Below are positions 32,653 through 41,756 of a stretch of DNA of 64,000 bases, one piece after another (within the stretch, counting starts at the first letter, position 1; the number at the start of each line of letters is the position of its first letter). Made by a program: the position numbers and the translations under genes. The DNA comes from Thermoplasmatota archaeon (GTDB lineage Archaea; Thermoplasmatota; Penumbrarchaeia; Penumbrarchaeales; Penumbrarchaeaceae): the NCBI GenBank assembly GCA_029762535.1, contig JARVGK010000008.1, forward strand, positions 42,529 to 106,528, in the 5' to 3' direction. The notes beneath the pieces were generated by a model. That model ran no database searches and was not told the origin of the DNA. It saw nothing but the letters and a program-made list of their open reading frames with translations.

Positions 32653-34311
32653 TCAGGATGACCTGATCATGAACGGGCCCTTTAGCGCATGACCAAGCTT
32701 CCTGTAATAGTCCCTCACTCCGATCCCGGAGTTGACGGCGAGCCTATCGCACCCCCACTCATTGGTAGCGATCTCCCAGGCCTCTTCCAGAAGACGTATG
32801 CCAAATCCTCTATGCTGCCAAAGGTCCTCTGACCTGCTACCTATCGGAACCATCGGTCCGAAGACCTTCAACTCGCGCACGAGTGCGGTCTCCCCGGCAA
32901 GCTCCGGCCTGTGAGGGGATCCGGGTCTTCTCAGCCTGAGAAAGGCTATAAGAGCTTCCCTTCCCGTTGTTTCGATCGAAAGGAACACCTCCTTCCCTCC
33001 CGAAGCCTCGTACTCCGTTCTTGAGACCTCATCGGAGTGCTTGATATGGGCCTCGTCCAATTTATCGAACATGTGTCCTATCTCGCGGCACCTTATACAT
33101 CGGCATTTCGCATGCCTTTCGACGAGCCTGCTAGAGGCGATCTGTCTGAGATTGCTCTTCTTCACGCCAGCTTCGACAAGGGGTCCGGGAATATCCCGCT
33201 GGACCCTTTGGATTCGGACCCACTCCGGTACGCTCTCCTTTATTCGGGATACCACCTCAGATGCCTCCTCCGTTGTGTAAGGTTCGTAATCCCCCCGCTT
33301 CCACATATCGTACAGTTCGGTCCCCTTGATTACCAGAGTCGGATATATCTTCAGCATATCGGGGCGGAAGAGTTCGTTCTCGAACAAGGCCCTACCCGTT
33401 GCAACATCCATCCGTGGGGTCGAACCTGGCATCCCTGGCATGATATGATAGCACACCTTCATTGCGGAATCCTTCAGCCTTCTTGTAGCATCCACGCTGT
33501 CCTTTACCGTATGGCCTCTCCTCGAGGCTCTGAGAGCGGCATCGTGGGCGCTCTGGAATCCCAGTTCCACCCTGGTACCACCGAGTTCGAGCAGCAGGTC
33601 AATGTCCTTCTCATGGCAGCGGTCCGGCCTGGTCTCGAAGGTTATCCCAACACATCTGCTAGGAGCTGACTCGTTCATTCTTTGAGCTTCTTCTACATTC
33701 GTGGATATGTGACCGTTCATTGCGTCCAGGCATCCCTTGACGAACGATCGCTGATAGTCCGGGTCCCTGCTGGTGAAGGTCCCTCCCATTACTATGAGCT
33801 CGACCTTGTCCGTGGAGTGGCCTATATAGGACAGTTGCTCCAGCCTGTTCATCGTCTGAAGCAGGGGGTCGTAATCGTTCTGAGCGCCCCTCATCGCGGC
33901 TGGTTCCCTCCCTGTGTATGATTGTGGACTGGGAGATCCTCCATCCGGGCCTCCGGGGCAGAATATACATTTTCCATGCGGGCAACCCTCAGGAGAGGTC
34001 ATGGCAGCCACAACCGCGACCCCCGAGATCGTCCTGGATGGCTTCTTTAAAAGCAGGGACAGCGAGGACCGCCTCTGTTCCGGGAATTCCATCGATATCA
34101 GGTCGAGCAACATGGAGTTCCTGGGGATCTCCTTTAAGGCGTTCACCTTCACAACCTCAAGCTTTCTCCTCTGCAGTGCGTCCTGGTCCATTATCTCTCC
34201 TGATATTATCTCCTTGACGAGGTCCCGGACCGCCCTGAAAAGCACAGGATCGGACCTCCACATGTCCCTTTTCATCCCGTGATGCTCCTCTTTAAGTTGG
34301 GGTTCGCCCAT
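32653..34311 (-). CDS. elp3: Elp3: tRNA U34 modification radical SAM/acetyltransferase
   Basis: Installs the carboxymethyl-type modification on wobble uridine of tRNAs. The protein is 552 residues from ATG 34311. The radical SAM motif is CPHGKCIFC (C-x4-C-x2-C) at about 109-117. Further motifs are YTGREPAAMRGAQNDYDP, ELIVMGGTFTSR, VGITFETRPD and CYHIMPGMPGS. A cysteine-rich stretch CRCIRCREIGH follows. The GNAT domain is C-terminal (WQHRGFGIRLLEEAWEIA, VNSGIGVRDYYRKLGH). A minus-strand TATA-like TCAATAATAGC about 28 nt upstream favours a leaderless start at 34311. AGAGGAG before the internal ATG 34278 offers an alternative. Elp3 is self-sufficient in archaea; no other Elongator subunits appear. 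Confidence 0.95.
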   Translation of the reverse strand: MGEPQLKEEHHGMKRDMWRSDPVLFRAVRDLVKEIISGEIMDQDALQRRKLEVVKVNALKEIPRNSMLLDLISMEFPEQRRSSLSLLLKKPSRTISGVAVVAAMTSPEGCPHGKCIFCPGGPDGGSPSPQSYTGREPAAMRGAQNDYDPLLQTMNRLEQLSYIGHSTDKVELIVMGGTFTSRDPDYQRSFVKGCLDAMNGHISTNVEEAQRMNESAPSRCVGITFETRPDRCHEKDIDLLLELGGTRVELGFQSAHDAALRASRRGHTVKDSVDATRRLKDSAMKVCYHIMPGMPGSTPRMDVATGRALFENELFRPDMLKIYPTLVIKGTELYDMWKRGDYEPYTTEEASEVVSRIKESVPEWVRIQRVQRDIPGPLVEAGVKKSNLRQIASSRLVERHAKCRCIRCREIGHMFDKLDEAHIKHSDEVSRTEYEASGGKEVFLSIETTGREALIAFLRLRRPGSPHRPELAGETALVRELKVFGPMVPIGSRSEDLWQHRGFGIRLLEEAWEIATNEWGCDRLAVNSGIGVRDYYRKLGHALKGPFMIRSS

Positions 34312-34396
34312 TATGATCGAACGGGCTTATGAACGCTATGCTATTATTGATTTCCCGAAAGGGCTGCCCGTTAATCTTACCCGGCAAAACGTATTT

Positions 34397-34409
34397 GTCC
34401 TAATAGGAC
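34397..34409. promoter_or_regulatory. 13-bp palindrome upstream of glyA
   Basis: GTCCTAATAGGAC is a perfect inverted repeat around a central A, about 32 bp before the glyA start and just after a TATA-like AACGTATTTG. Its position near the expected transcription start suits a repressor site. No second copy was noticed. Confidence 0.35.
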
Positions 34410-34441
34410 TTCACCCCCTCGGTGATAACGTGCCCCTTGAT

Positions 34442-35728
34442 ATGCCGCAGAACGAGGATGTCAGGTTCATATATGATAACGTGAAGAAGCACACGGATTG
34501 GTTCAGGGATTCCCTCTGCCTCATCGCATCGGAGAACCTCGTATCTCCACTGGCAAGGCAGCTGCAGGTGTCGGATCTGACGGACAGGTATGCCGAAGGC
34601 CTTCCTGGAAAACGCTACTACCAGGGCAACATCTATGTGGATGAGATCGAGACCAGGGTGGAGGCGATCGCCAAGAGGCTGTTCAGGTCCCCTGAAGCAG
34701 ACGTCAGGCCCATATCCGGGACGAATGCGAACATTGCAGCCTTCTACGCGCTGACCGAACCTGGTGACCTCTACGCTGCCCCTCATCTGAACGATGGCGC
34801 GCACATATCGTCCGCCAAGTTCGGAGCGGGCGGACTGCGCGGTGCCAACGAGATCACATACCTATGGGACAAGGAGAATATGAACATCGACGTGGATGGG
34901 ACCAAGAAGATGCTGCTCGAGAAAAGGCCCAAGATGTGCCTGTTCGGGAGGTCCGTCTTCCTATTTCCCACGCCCTTGAAGGAGCTGAGCGATACGCTGC
35001 AGGAGCTGGGATGTCACGTATGGTATGATGGTGCCCATGTTCTGGGCCTTATAGCCGGAGGAAGATTCCAAGACCCTCTTCGCGAAGGGGCCCACATAAT
35101 CACCGGATCCACCCACAAGACCCTACCCGGTCCACAAGGAGGGGTCATATTAGGGAACCCCCGTGACGATGAGCAGTGGAAGAACATACGCAGAAGGGTA
35201 TTTCCCGGAACCCATTCATCCCATCATCTAATGACCATGGCCGCGAAGGGAATAGCCTTCGCCGAGCACATCGAGTTCGGCAGCCAGTATGCCGACCGGA
35301 TATTGAAGAACGCCAGAGCCCTTGCCCAGGCCCTCCATGAGAGAGGGTTCACGGTGTTGGGTGAGAGGCTGGGATTCACAAGGTCGCATGTAATGGTCCT
35401 CGACGTAAGGGAACAGGGAGGGGGTGCTTCGTGCGCCCTTGACCTTGAGAACGCCAATATCATATCGAACAAGAACCTCATACCGGACGATCCAGGGACC
35501 TCGATGAGGCCGTCCGGACTAAGGCTGGGTGTTCAGGAACTCACCAGAATAGGCATGGTGGAATCCAACATGTCCGAGGTCGCCCAGCTTATGAAGAGGG
35601 TGCTGATCGATAAAGAGGATCCCTACAAGGTCAAGGAGGACGTGATTGCGCTCAAATCCAACTTCCAGCACATACATTTTTGCCTCTCGAAAGGGATCGA
35701 GGCCTACCGAAACTGGATGATAGAATAG
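34442..35728 (+). CDS. glyA: Serine hydroxymethyltransferase
   Basis: Interconverts serine and glycine while loading a one-carbon unit on a pterin cofactor. The start at ATG 34442 gives 428 residues and the usual opening (EDVRFIYDNVKKHTDWFRDS then LCLIASENLVSPL). The longer frame from 34313 adds 43 residues unlike the family. Motifs are ERY-like DRYAEGLPGKRYYQGN (about 46-61), SGTNANIAAFYAL, DGAHVLGLIAGGRF and the PLP lysine in TGSTHKTLPGPQGG (about 221-234). The length is typical of archaeal GlyA. A small unknown gene follows within 20 bp. Whether the cofactor is folate or methanopterin cannot be decided from this gene, but folP, purN and purH here favour folate. Confidence 0.95.
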   Translation: MPQNEDVRFIYDNVKKHTDWFRDSLCLIASENLVSPLARQLQVSDLTDRYAEGLPGKRYYQGNIYVDEIETRVEAIAKRLFRSPEADVRPISGTNANIAAFYALTEPGDLYAAPHLNDGAHISSAKFGAGGLRGANEITYLWDKENMNIDVDGTKKMLLEKRPKMCLFGRSVFLFPTPLKELSDTLQELGCHVWYDGAHVLGLIAGGRFQDPLREGAHIITGSTHKTLPGPQGGVILGNPRDDEQWKNIRRRVFPGTHSSHHLMTMAAKGIAFAEHIEFGSQYADRILKNARALAQALHERGFTVLGERLGFTRSHVMVLDVREQGGGASCALDLENANIISNKNLIPDDPGTSMRPSGLRLGVQELTRIGMVESNMSEVAQLMKRVLIDKEDPYKVKEDVIALKSNFQHIHFCLSKGIEAYRNWMIE

Positions 35729-35747
35729 GCATAGGGACGTGGCTCGT

Positions 35748-36044
35748 ATGGATTACTTGATAATATCTCTGGCTAAGGACAAGGGAGCGGCTCTTGGAAA
35801 ACTCGTACAGGACGACCTTGTATCAAGGCAGACCCTCAATATAAGGGAGGCAAAAGGCCTGGGCATCGAAAAGGACGAGACATATATACTGATCGAGGGA
35901 TCTGACGAGGCGCTCAGGAAGGCAGTGGAACTTATTTCCGAAGAGGGTACCGTCCTTTCATCTCCGGAGAAGGAGAGGATCAGGGACCTTCTAAGAAAGG
36001 CCGATGAGGAGGTCGCCGAGGGATTGGGACTGATGTTCGGATGA
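35748..36044 (+). CDS. Small unknown protein downstream of glyA
   Basis: The 98-residue protein starts at ATG 35748, or at GTG 35739 in the same frame. The predicted order strand-helix-strand-strand-helix (DYLIISLAKDKGAALGKLVQ, TYILIEGSDEALRKAVELIS) suggests a ferredoxin-like or ACT-like fold. An acidic C-terminal helix follows (KERIRDLLRKADEEVAEGLG). I do not recognise a named family. It begins 19 bp after the glyA stop, so it is likely co-transcribed and may bind a small ligand, which is inference only. Confidence 0.7.
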   Translation: MDYLIISLAKDKGAALGKLVQDDLVSRQTLNIREAKGLGIEKDETYILIEGSDEALRKAVELISEEGTVLSSPEKERIRDLLRKADEEVAEGLGLMFG

Positions 36045-36081
36045 AACTCGACCGTTAAGGATCGGATCCCTTTTGGCATGA

Positions 36082-37350
36082 TCAATTCGAGCGGTTCAAT
36101 CTTCCCTCGCAGTAACTCATACCCTCGATGGCCGCTACGTTGTCAGGGTCGATCTGGACGACTTTGCTGTAGCATTCGAGTGCCGTCCCGTAATCGCCCA
36201 TCCTCTCCAGAATGACCGCGGTGTTGTGCCAGGCGGTCGGAGATCCCTCGTTAATCCTGATGGATTCGTCCAGGCAGTTCAGCGCATCCCTGAGCCTGCC
36301 CATCTTCGTCAATATGACGGCCTTGTTGTTCCATGCCTCTTCGTTATATGGGTCCTTATCAATGGCCCTATCGAGATGCTTTATGGAAGCATCGACATCG
36401 CCGATCCCTGACAGCGCGATCGAATAATTGATGTTCAGCTCGGGAGAATCGGGTTCTATGGCAAGGGCATCGCGGTAGCATTCCACTGATTCCGATAACC
36501 TGTCCATGTTGTATAGTATGACCCCTTTCTCGTTGAGCAGAGTGGTCGATCGTGGATCCTCTTCAAGGAGCTTCTGGACCATATCCATCGCGCCTATCAT
36601 GTCCCCGGCCTCCATAAGGGACCTCAGGTCCAATACCGTACCTTGGGACGCTTTTATCGTTACAGGTGGAGGTTCTAACTGAGCTTCCTCGGTCATCCGG
36701 GCAGTTTCCGGATTGACACCTTCTATGCCTTCTTCGATGTCCTCGATGACCTCATCCAGCTCCGGCAGGTCCTCAACCGAGAATTCATCTTCGGCCTCAT
36801 CCTTTGTAGTCTGATCCGCTTTCGGTCCTGTCAAATCACCGGTCGCATCCTGATCGCTCCGATCATGAGGTGGTACGGTGATCACTTCGTCCCCGCCCTC
36901 GAGGACGACGGTCGGGTTCCTCTCCATGAGAGCGATGGCGCCCGGTCCTTCTATGACATCCATATCAGAAGTTCTTCTCGAGGGAGACGTTTCGGATCCG
37001 GAGACATAGCTCTTGAACATGTCCTTCAGCTCGTTCTGGAGGCCTCCATGTTCCTTCTCCCAGTCCTCCTTATCCGTCCAGACCTGTCTTGCCTCTTCCC
37101 TTTTACGAAGGGTTTCCATCATATGCATATGTTCTTCCGGAGATATTCCGAGATGCTCCCGTATCTCCTCGAGCATCTGGGCGATCATCGGGTCCTTGCT
37201 TCCCGATTGGATATATTTCTTCATTAGCGATCCGTAGAACTCGAAATTGCTGCCCTCAGGCTCGACCTCTGTGGTCCTTTCTTCCCTTTTCTCTTTTTTG
37301 AAGAGTGCACTGATGCCCCTTCCCAGTGCTTTGTTGTTCTTTTCGGCCAT
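36082..37350 (-). CDS. TPR-repeat protein with acidic linker
   Basis: The 422-residue soluble protein has a basic N-terminus (MAEKNNKALGRGISALFKKE), an acidic low-complexity region at about 95-215 and a C-terminal array of about five TPRs (about 235-420). Typical TPR pairs are NYSIALSGIGDVDASIKHLD, WNNKAVILTKMGRLRDALNC and WHNTAVILERMGDYGTALEC. It is likely a scaffold for protein complexes. The start is ATG 37350, with GGTGAGG just upstream and a minus-strand TATA (ATTAATGTATATAC, 37391-37404) giving a leader of about 20 nt. The frame continues 127 codons further upstream, but that part overlaps the divergent RPA region and is not coding-like. Confidence 0.8.
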   Translation of the reverse strand: MAEKNNKALGRGISALFKKEKREERTTEVEPEGSNFEFYGSLMKKYIQSGSKDPMIAQMLEEIREHLGISPEEHMHMMETLRKREEARQVWTDKEDWEKEHGGLQNELKDMFKSYVSGSETSPSRRTSDMDVIEGPGAIALMERNPTVVLEGGDEVITVPPHDRSDQDATGDLTGPKADQTTKDEAEDEFSVEDLPELDEVIEDIEEGIEGVNPETARMTEEAQLEPPPVTIKASQGTVLDLRSLMEAGDMIGAMDMVQKLLEEDPRSTTLLNEKGVILYNMDRLSESVECYRDALAIEPDSPELNINYSIALSGIGDVDASIKHLDRAIDKDPYNEEAWNNKAVILTKMGRLRDALNCLDESIRINEGSPTAWHNTAVILERMGDYGTALECYSKVVQIDPDNVAAIEGMSYCEGRLNRSN

Positions 37351-37390
37351 CTCCTCACCGGTCGACTCCCTGAAATCCGTTGGCTCAACC

Positions 37391-37404
37391 GTATATACAT
37401 TAAT
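37391..37404 (-). promoter_or_regulatory. TATA box for the TPR gene
   Basis: ATTAATGTATATAC on the minus strand is centred about 46 nt before ATG 37350, giving a short leader with a GGTGAGG ribosome site. Confidence 0.5.
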
Positions 37405-37493
37405 AATGATTTTGATTGCGGTCAGCCTTTTCATGGATCGGATCGACCCTCTACCCGAATTATCGACACTTTCGGCCATCCCCCGGCTAGACA

Positions 37494-37505
37494 GTTTATT
37501 AAAAC
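37494..37505 (+). promoter_or_regulatory. TATA box for the RPA transcript
   Basis: GTTTATTAAAAC is centred about 24 nt before an ATG at 37524 that opens a 32-codon upstream frame, so transcription probably starts at or next to that ATG. Confidence 0.55.
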
Positions 37506-37523
37506 CGTTATCACAATAGGCCC

Positions 37524-37622
37524 ATGGAGGGATCTCCACGACAGGCGAAGACAAGAAAGCGCCAGAAGACGAAACAGATGTGGCGCATACGGAAAATGAT
37601 GAATTGGACGAGGAAATGTTGA
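37524..37622 (+). CDS. Possible leaderless basic upstream ORF of RPA
   Basis: ATG 37524 lies at the transcription start predicted from the TATA box and opens a 32-codon frame. Its product is very basic (MEGSPRQAKTRKRQKTKQMW at the start). Its TGA (37620-37622) overlaps the region of the in-frame RPA ATG at 37616, an arrangement that would couple translation. It may be a regulatory uORF rather than a functional peptide. It is a short frame and could be chance. Confidence 0.3.
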   Translation: MEGSPRQAKTRKRQKTKQMWRIRKMMNWTRKC

Positions 37623-38842
37623 GAGAGAGCGCTTTTAGGATGTCAAAGGAATTGGGAATATCCCTGGACGAGGCCGAAAGGGCGGTCATGGCCCGCTCAG
37701 GTATCAGGCCGCAAAATAATGTCCGAAGCATTGGCTCGATCTCAGAGCTAACACCCGATCTCAGGGGTATCGCGCTGAAGGTCAGAGTGATATCCGTGAG
37801 CGAGGGGGTCCGAAGCGAGGGTAAAGGGATCTATCATTACGGATCACTGGGTGATTCCACAGGCGACATACCCTTCATCTCATGGAAGGATTTCCCCTTC
37901 CAACCGGGAGATGGCGTTCTAATCAGTAATTGCTCGACCAGGCAATACGCCGGAAGGGTAGAGGTCGTGATCGGTGAGACCACGGATCTTAACAGTATCG
38001 ACGATACGACGGGACTAATGCCCCCTGTTGACGATGTCGTCCCGATGAGGATCTCAGAGCTCACCGATGGATTGAGGAACGTCGATGTACTTGGCAGGGC
38101 CGATGAACTCCACGAGGTCAGTGTAAATGTGAAAGGTAACCCGAGGATGATAGTCAACGGGATCCTCCTTGATGGAAGCGGACGTATCGGCTTTACATGC
38201 TGGGGCCCCATTGAAATGACCCAAGGCGGATGTTACAGGATAGTTGGAGGCAACATACGAACCTATCGCGGAAGCCTGAAGCTGAACTTCGATCCTGGAG
38301 CGATAGTCAAACGACTTCCGGACGATGTTATACCCCCTATGGAGGAACTGACAAGACCGGTCCCTTTCAGGGTCCATCTGATCGATGAGGGCTTCATACC
38401 CGGACCGGTGATCCTTCGTGGGATCGTTATCGATGTAAGACCAGGGTCCGGACTCGTCAGGAAATGCGTAGAATGCGGCCGCAGGTTGCACAAGGGTCAG
38501 TGCTCCGTCCACGGAACGGTCGAGGGCGAGGACGATCTCCGTCTAAGGGCCGTCCTGGATGATGGTTCTGGCACGATCATGGCAAGGGCTGGAAGGGATA
38601 TCGTCGAATCGATCATGGGCCGCTCCATGTCATCCATACTGGAAGAGGCCAGGAATAACATGTCCTCCGATCTCGTAATTGAGGAGCTAAGAGAGATCCT
38701 CGTGGGTCACTGCTGGACCATCTCCGGCGATCCCGGGTCGGACGACTATGGACCCAGTCTGTACATATCCAGCATAAAGCCCGGCCTGGACGGCTCGCTC
38801 CTTACCGATGAGATAATGGCCATGGCGGAGGTGCTGCTATGA
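37580..38842 (+). CDS. rpa: Replication protein A (single-stranded DNA-binding, OB folds, zinc finger)
   Basis: The single-stranded DNA-binding protein for replication and repair is 420 residues from GTG 37580, or 408 from ATG 37616. It has an N-terminal helical motif (MSKELGISLDEAERAVMARS) and three OB-fold regions at about 55-145, 150-255 and 275-390. Recurring OB signatures are GIYHYGSLGDSTGDIPFISW, RMIVNGILLDGSGRIGFTCW and RAVLDDGSGTIMARAG. A zinc finger in the last OB is CVECGRRLHKGQCSVH (C-x2-C-x8-C-x2-H). No ribosome site precedes GTG 37580, and a short upstream frame ends at ATG 37616, so 37616 may be the true start. It overlaps the next gene by ATGA. Confidence 0.9.
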   Translation: MAHTENDELDEEMLRESAFRMSKELGISLDEAERAVMARSGIRPQNNVRSIGSISELTPDLRGIALKVRVISVSEGVRSEGKGIYHYGSLGDSTGDIPFISWKDFPFQPGDGVLISNCSTRQYAGRVEVVIGETTDLNSIDDTTGLMPPVDDVVPMRISELTDGLRNVDVLGRADELHEVSVNVKGNPRMIVNGILLDGSGRIGFTCWGPIEMTQGGCYRIVGGNIRTYRGSLKLNFDPGAIVKRLPDDVIPPMEELTRPVPFRVHLIDEGFIPGPVILRGIVIDVRPGSGLVRKCVECGRRLHKGQCSVHGTVEGEDDLRLRAVLDDGSGTIMARAGRDIVESIMGRSMSSILEEARNNMSSDLVIEELREILVGHCWTISGDPGSDDYGPSLYISSIKPGLDGSLLTDEIMAMAEVLL

Positions 38843-39684
38843 GGCGAAGGGAGACAGCGCATCCACTGTTAATAGCGGACCTGCTTTCCGCCCGGGAAGT
38901 GAGGTCCGGGGAGGATGAAGGAGGGATGACCCGATATGAGACCCCTTCCGGGGCCTCTATCTTCCGTGCATGGATATCCGGTGTTCTGATGGAAAGGGAG
39001 AACATTGGCACTGAGGACTCCCCCCTATACAGAATGCGAGTTGCTGACCCGACAGGAGGGATCACGCTCATATCTGGAAAGTTCAATCAGGACCTTTTGA
39101 ACGTATCCGGCTCCATACCATGCCCCTCCTTCATTTCGGTGATCGGAAAGGTAAAGACGTTCAAAGGAAGAGGGGGGGAATCGGTGATCTCGATCAACCC
39201 GGAGATCATCACGGCCATCGACCGACAGGAGAGACAGGACATACTGCTCCTTTCCATCAGGGAGGCGCTCTCAAGGATCTGGAGCATCACCGAGAGAGGG
39301 CCCAATCCGATGCGTTCGGCATCGGTACCGCAACCACAAAAAGATATCAGCGATGTGGAATTGGAGGATAAGCTCAGGGACATGCTCTTGAGGTCCATGG
39401 AGGCCTATGACAAAGGTTTCTATTCAGCTCTGATCGAGAGGGGAAGGTCCGAGGGCCTTGCCACGGCCCATGAGGATGATATCGACCCACTGGAAGGTTA
39501 CGAGGATGATGTCCTGGATATGATAAGGAGCCTGGATTCCGGAAAGGGGGCCAGATGGGATTCCGTCATCGACCTGATAGACAAAAAGAGGCTGTCCAGA
39601 GATATCATCGAGGAGGTCATCTCCAATCTTCTGGACAAAGGTCTCCTATACGAACCAATGCTCGGATACCTGAAAGCAATATGA
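38839..39684 (+). CDS. RPA-associated OB-fold protein (COG3390 type)
   Basis: The 281-residue partner of RPA overlaps the RPA stop by 4 bp, an arrangement conserved for RPA and its associated protein in euryarchaea. An N-terminal OB fold covers about 35-130 (ASIFRAWISGVLMERENIGT, RMRVADPTGGITLISGKFNQ, FISVIGKVKTFKGRGG). A helical C-terminal region resembles a winged helix (DSVIDLIDKKRLSRDIIEEV, SNLLDKGLLYEPMLGYLKA). It probably forms a heteromeric single-stranded DNA-binding complex with RPA. metG follows 53 bp on, with its own promoter. Confidence 0.85.
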   Translation: MRRRETAHPLLIADLLSAREVRSGEDEGGMTRYETPSGASIFRAWISGVLMERENIGTEDSPLYRMRVADPTGGITLISGKFNQDLLNVSGSIPCPSFISVIGKVKTFKGRGGESVISINPEIITAIDRQERQDILLLSIREALSRIWSITERGPNPMRSASVPQPQKDISDVELEDKLRDMLLRSMEAYDKGFYSALIERGRSEGLATAHEDDIDPLEGYEDDVLDMIRSLDSGKGARWDSVIDLIDKKRLSRDIIEEVISNLLDKGLLYEPMLGYLKAI

Positions 39685-39706
39685 TATGTTCGTATACATA
39701 TGAATG

Positions 39707-39720
39707 TTTGATATACCTAA
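39707..39720 (+). promoter_or_regulatory. TATA box for metG
   Basis: TTTGATATACCTAA is centred about 25 nt before ATG 39738, predicting a leaderless metG mRNA. Confidence 0.6.
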
Positions 39721-39737
39721 ATCCTTTTCTCCACCCG

Positions 39738-41756
39738 ATGTCGGAGAACAGATGCATATTCATAGGAGCTGCGTGGCCCTACGCCAATGGGGACCTTCAC
39801 CTAGGCCATATAGCGGGATGCCTTCTTCCCGCCGATATCTTCGCCAGATACTGCAGGCTAAGAGGATACGATGTCCTTTTCGTATCGGGGTCGGATATGC
39901 ATGGAACCCCTATCACGGTCACCGCAGACAAGGAGCGGATCTCCCCGGAGGAGGTCGCAATGAGGAGCCATCGATCGATAGAGCGCACAATATCCCAGTT
40001 GGACATCACCTACGATCTTTACACGATGACCCATTCCGAGCATCACTTCAAAGTAGTTCAGGAAATTTTCAAGACCCTTCTCTCCAAGGGGTGGATCGAT
40101 AAAAGGGTCGAACAGGCTCCTTTCTGTCCAACCTGTTCCAAGTTCATGCCGGACAGGTATATCGAAGGAACCTGCCCACACTGCGGTTCCAAGGATGCAA
40201 GAGGCGATCAATGCGACGGCTGCGGTACGGTCTTGGACCCAAAGGAGCTTATAATGCCCAGGTGCAAGCTATGCTCCGATACACCGATTTTCAAGGATAC
40301 CGAGCATTTCTACCTTCTTCTGAGCAAAATGGAACCATCCATCAGGGCATTCGTTGAGGAGAACAAGCACCGATGGAGGCCGAACACGCGCAACAACACC
40401 GAGAACTTCCTATCCAAGGGTCTGAAGGACAGGGCGATAACCCGCGACCTCAAATGGGGAGTTCCCATACCACTGTATGGATACGGTGATAAATGCATTT
40501 ACGTATGGTTCGAGGCCGTATGCGGTTACCTTTCCGCCTCAATTGAACACTCGATAAGTAAAGGGGACCCAAACGGATACGAGCGCTTCTGGAAGATGGA
40601 AAAATGCAGGCATTACTATTTCCTCGCGAAGGACAACATACCATTCCACACGATCATCTGGCCCGCCATTCTTCTCGGTGTTGGGGGCCTCGATCTGCCG
40701 TATGACGTCCCATCCAACGAATACCTGCAGTGGGACGGGTCGCAGTTCTCCAAATCCAGAGGACATGGGGTTACCGTCAACGATTTCCTCGAGGAATACG
40801 ATGTGGACCCTCTCAGATTCTATCTCTCAACGAACATGCCGGAAAGATCGGATTCCAACTTCGACCTTGATGAGTTCATTCAGAAGAACAATACGGAGTT
40901 GCTCGGCGCGGTCGGCAATTACCTTCACAGAGTGACCTCCTTCATACATTCGAACTATGGATGTGTCCCGCCTTTGAGCGCTCCTTCGCCAGAGGACAAG
41001 AGGATCCTTAATATTGCCAGGGAAAGGTACGTTGAGGCCCTTGATTCCATGGAGGAGGTGCGTCTTAAGGACGGAATTAGATCAATGATGGCCCTTGTGA
41101 ACGAGGCGAACAGGTACTTCAACGACATGGCGCCTTGGAAGCTCATCAAGACCGATAAGGGGAGGTGCGGGACAGTGATGGCCACTGCCCTATGTGTGGG
41201 CAGGACCATCTCTTTCGGGCTGTATCCCTATATACCCCATTCGATGAAAGCCTGGTGCAGGATGATCGGGATTAAAGAGCCATCGGGATCCCTATGGAGC
41301 GAAGGCCTTGAGCCAATACCTGCTGGCCTTGAAATCGTCAAGCCTTCTCCATTGTTCAAGAGGATCGAGAAGAGGACGGTCGAAGAAAGTATGGACGAGA
41401 AGGAGGAAGAACGAATGGAACAGGAAACGAAGCACGTATCTTTCGAGGACTTCATGAAAATGGAACTGAGAGTAGGATTCGTCAGGGAGATCAGCGAACA
41501 TCCCAACGCGGACAAACTCTACGTCCTGAAGGTCGATATTGGAGAGGGCAGTCCGAGACAGATAGTGGCCGGTCTCAAAGAGCATTACGAAGCGAAGGAC
41601 ATACTCGGGAAGTGGATCATCATTGTCTCCAACCTGAAGCCAGCGATGATGCGTGGGATCGAGTCCAATGGAATGCTTCTCGCCGCTGAAGGTGATGGAA
41701 CGGTATCCCTGCTTACCGTTGACAGGGACGTGAGACCAGGTTCTCGGATACATTAA
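39738..41756 (+). CDS. metG: Methionyl-tRNA synthetase with C-terminal tRNA-binding domain
   Basis: Charges tRNA-Met. From ATG 39738 it has 672 residues; the longer frame (61 extra codons) overlaps the previous gene. The class I HIGH box is in YANGDLHLGHIAG (about 15-27). Zinc knuckles are CPTCSKF, CPHC, CDGC and CKLC (about 130-180). The KMSKS equivalent is FSKSRG (about 335-340), preceded by NEYLQWDGSQ. The anticodon-binding helical domain contains NDMAPWKLIK. The C-terminal EMAP/MetG-beta OB domain (about 560-672) shows MELRVGFVREISEHPNADKL. The stop overlaps the convergent PAN stop by three bases (41754-41756 against 41753-41755). Confidence 0.96.
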   Translation: MSENRCIFIGAAWPYANGDLHLGHIAGCLLPADIFARYCRLRGYDVLFVSGSDMHGTPITVTADKERISPEEVAMRSHRSIERTISQLDITYDLYTMTHSEHHFKVVQEIFKTLLSKGWIDKRVEQAPFCPTCSKFMPDRYIEGTCPHCGSKDARGDQCDGCGTVLDPKELIMPRCKLCSDTPIFKDTEHFYLLLSKMEPSIRAFVEENKHRWRPNTRNNTENFLSKGLKDRAITRDLKWGVPIPLYGYGDKCIYVWFEAVCGYLSASIEHSISKGDPNGYERFWKMEKCRHYYFLAKDNIPFHTIIWPAILLGVGGLDLPYDVPSNEYLQWDGSQFSKSRGHGVTVNDFLEEYDVDPLRFYLSTNMPERSDSNFDLDEFIQKNNTELLGAVGNYLHRVTSFIHSNYGCVPPLSAPSPEDKRILNIARERYVEALDSMEEVRLKDGIRSMMALVNEANRYFNDMAPWKLIKTDKGRCGTVMATALCVGRTISFGLYPYIPHSMKAWCRMIGIKEPSGSLWSEGLEPIPAGLEIVKPSPLFKRIEKRTVEESMDEKEEERMEQETKHVSFEDFMKMELRVGFVREISEHPNADKLYVLKVDIGEGSPRQIVAGLKEHYEAKDILGKWIIIVSNLKPAMMRGIESNGMLLAAEGDGTVSLLTVDRDVRPGSRIH

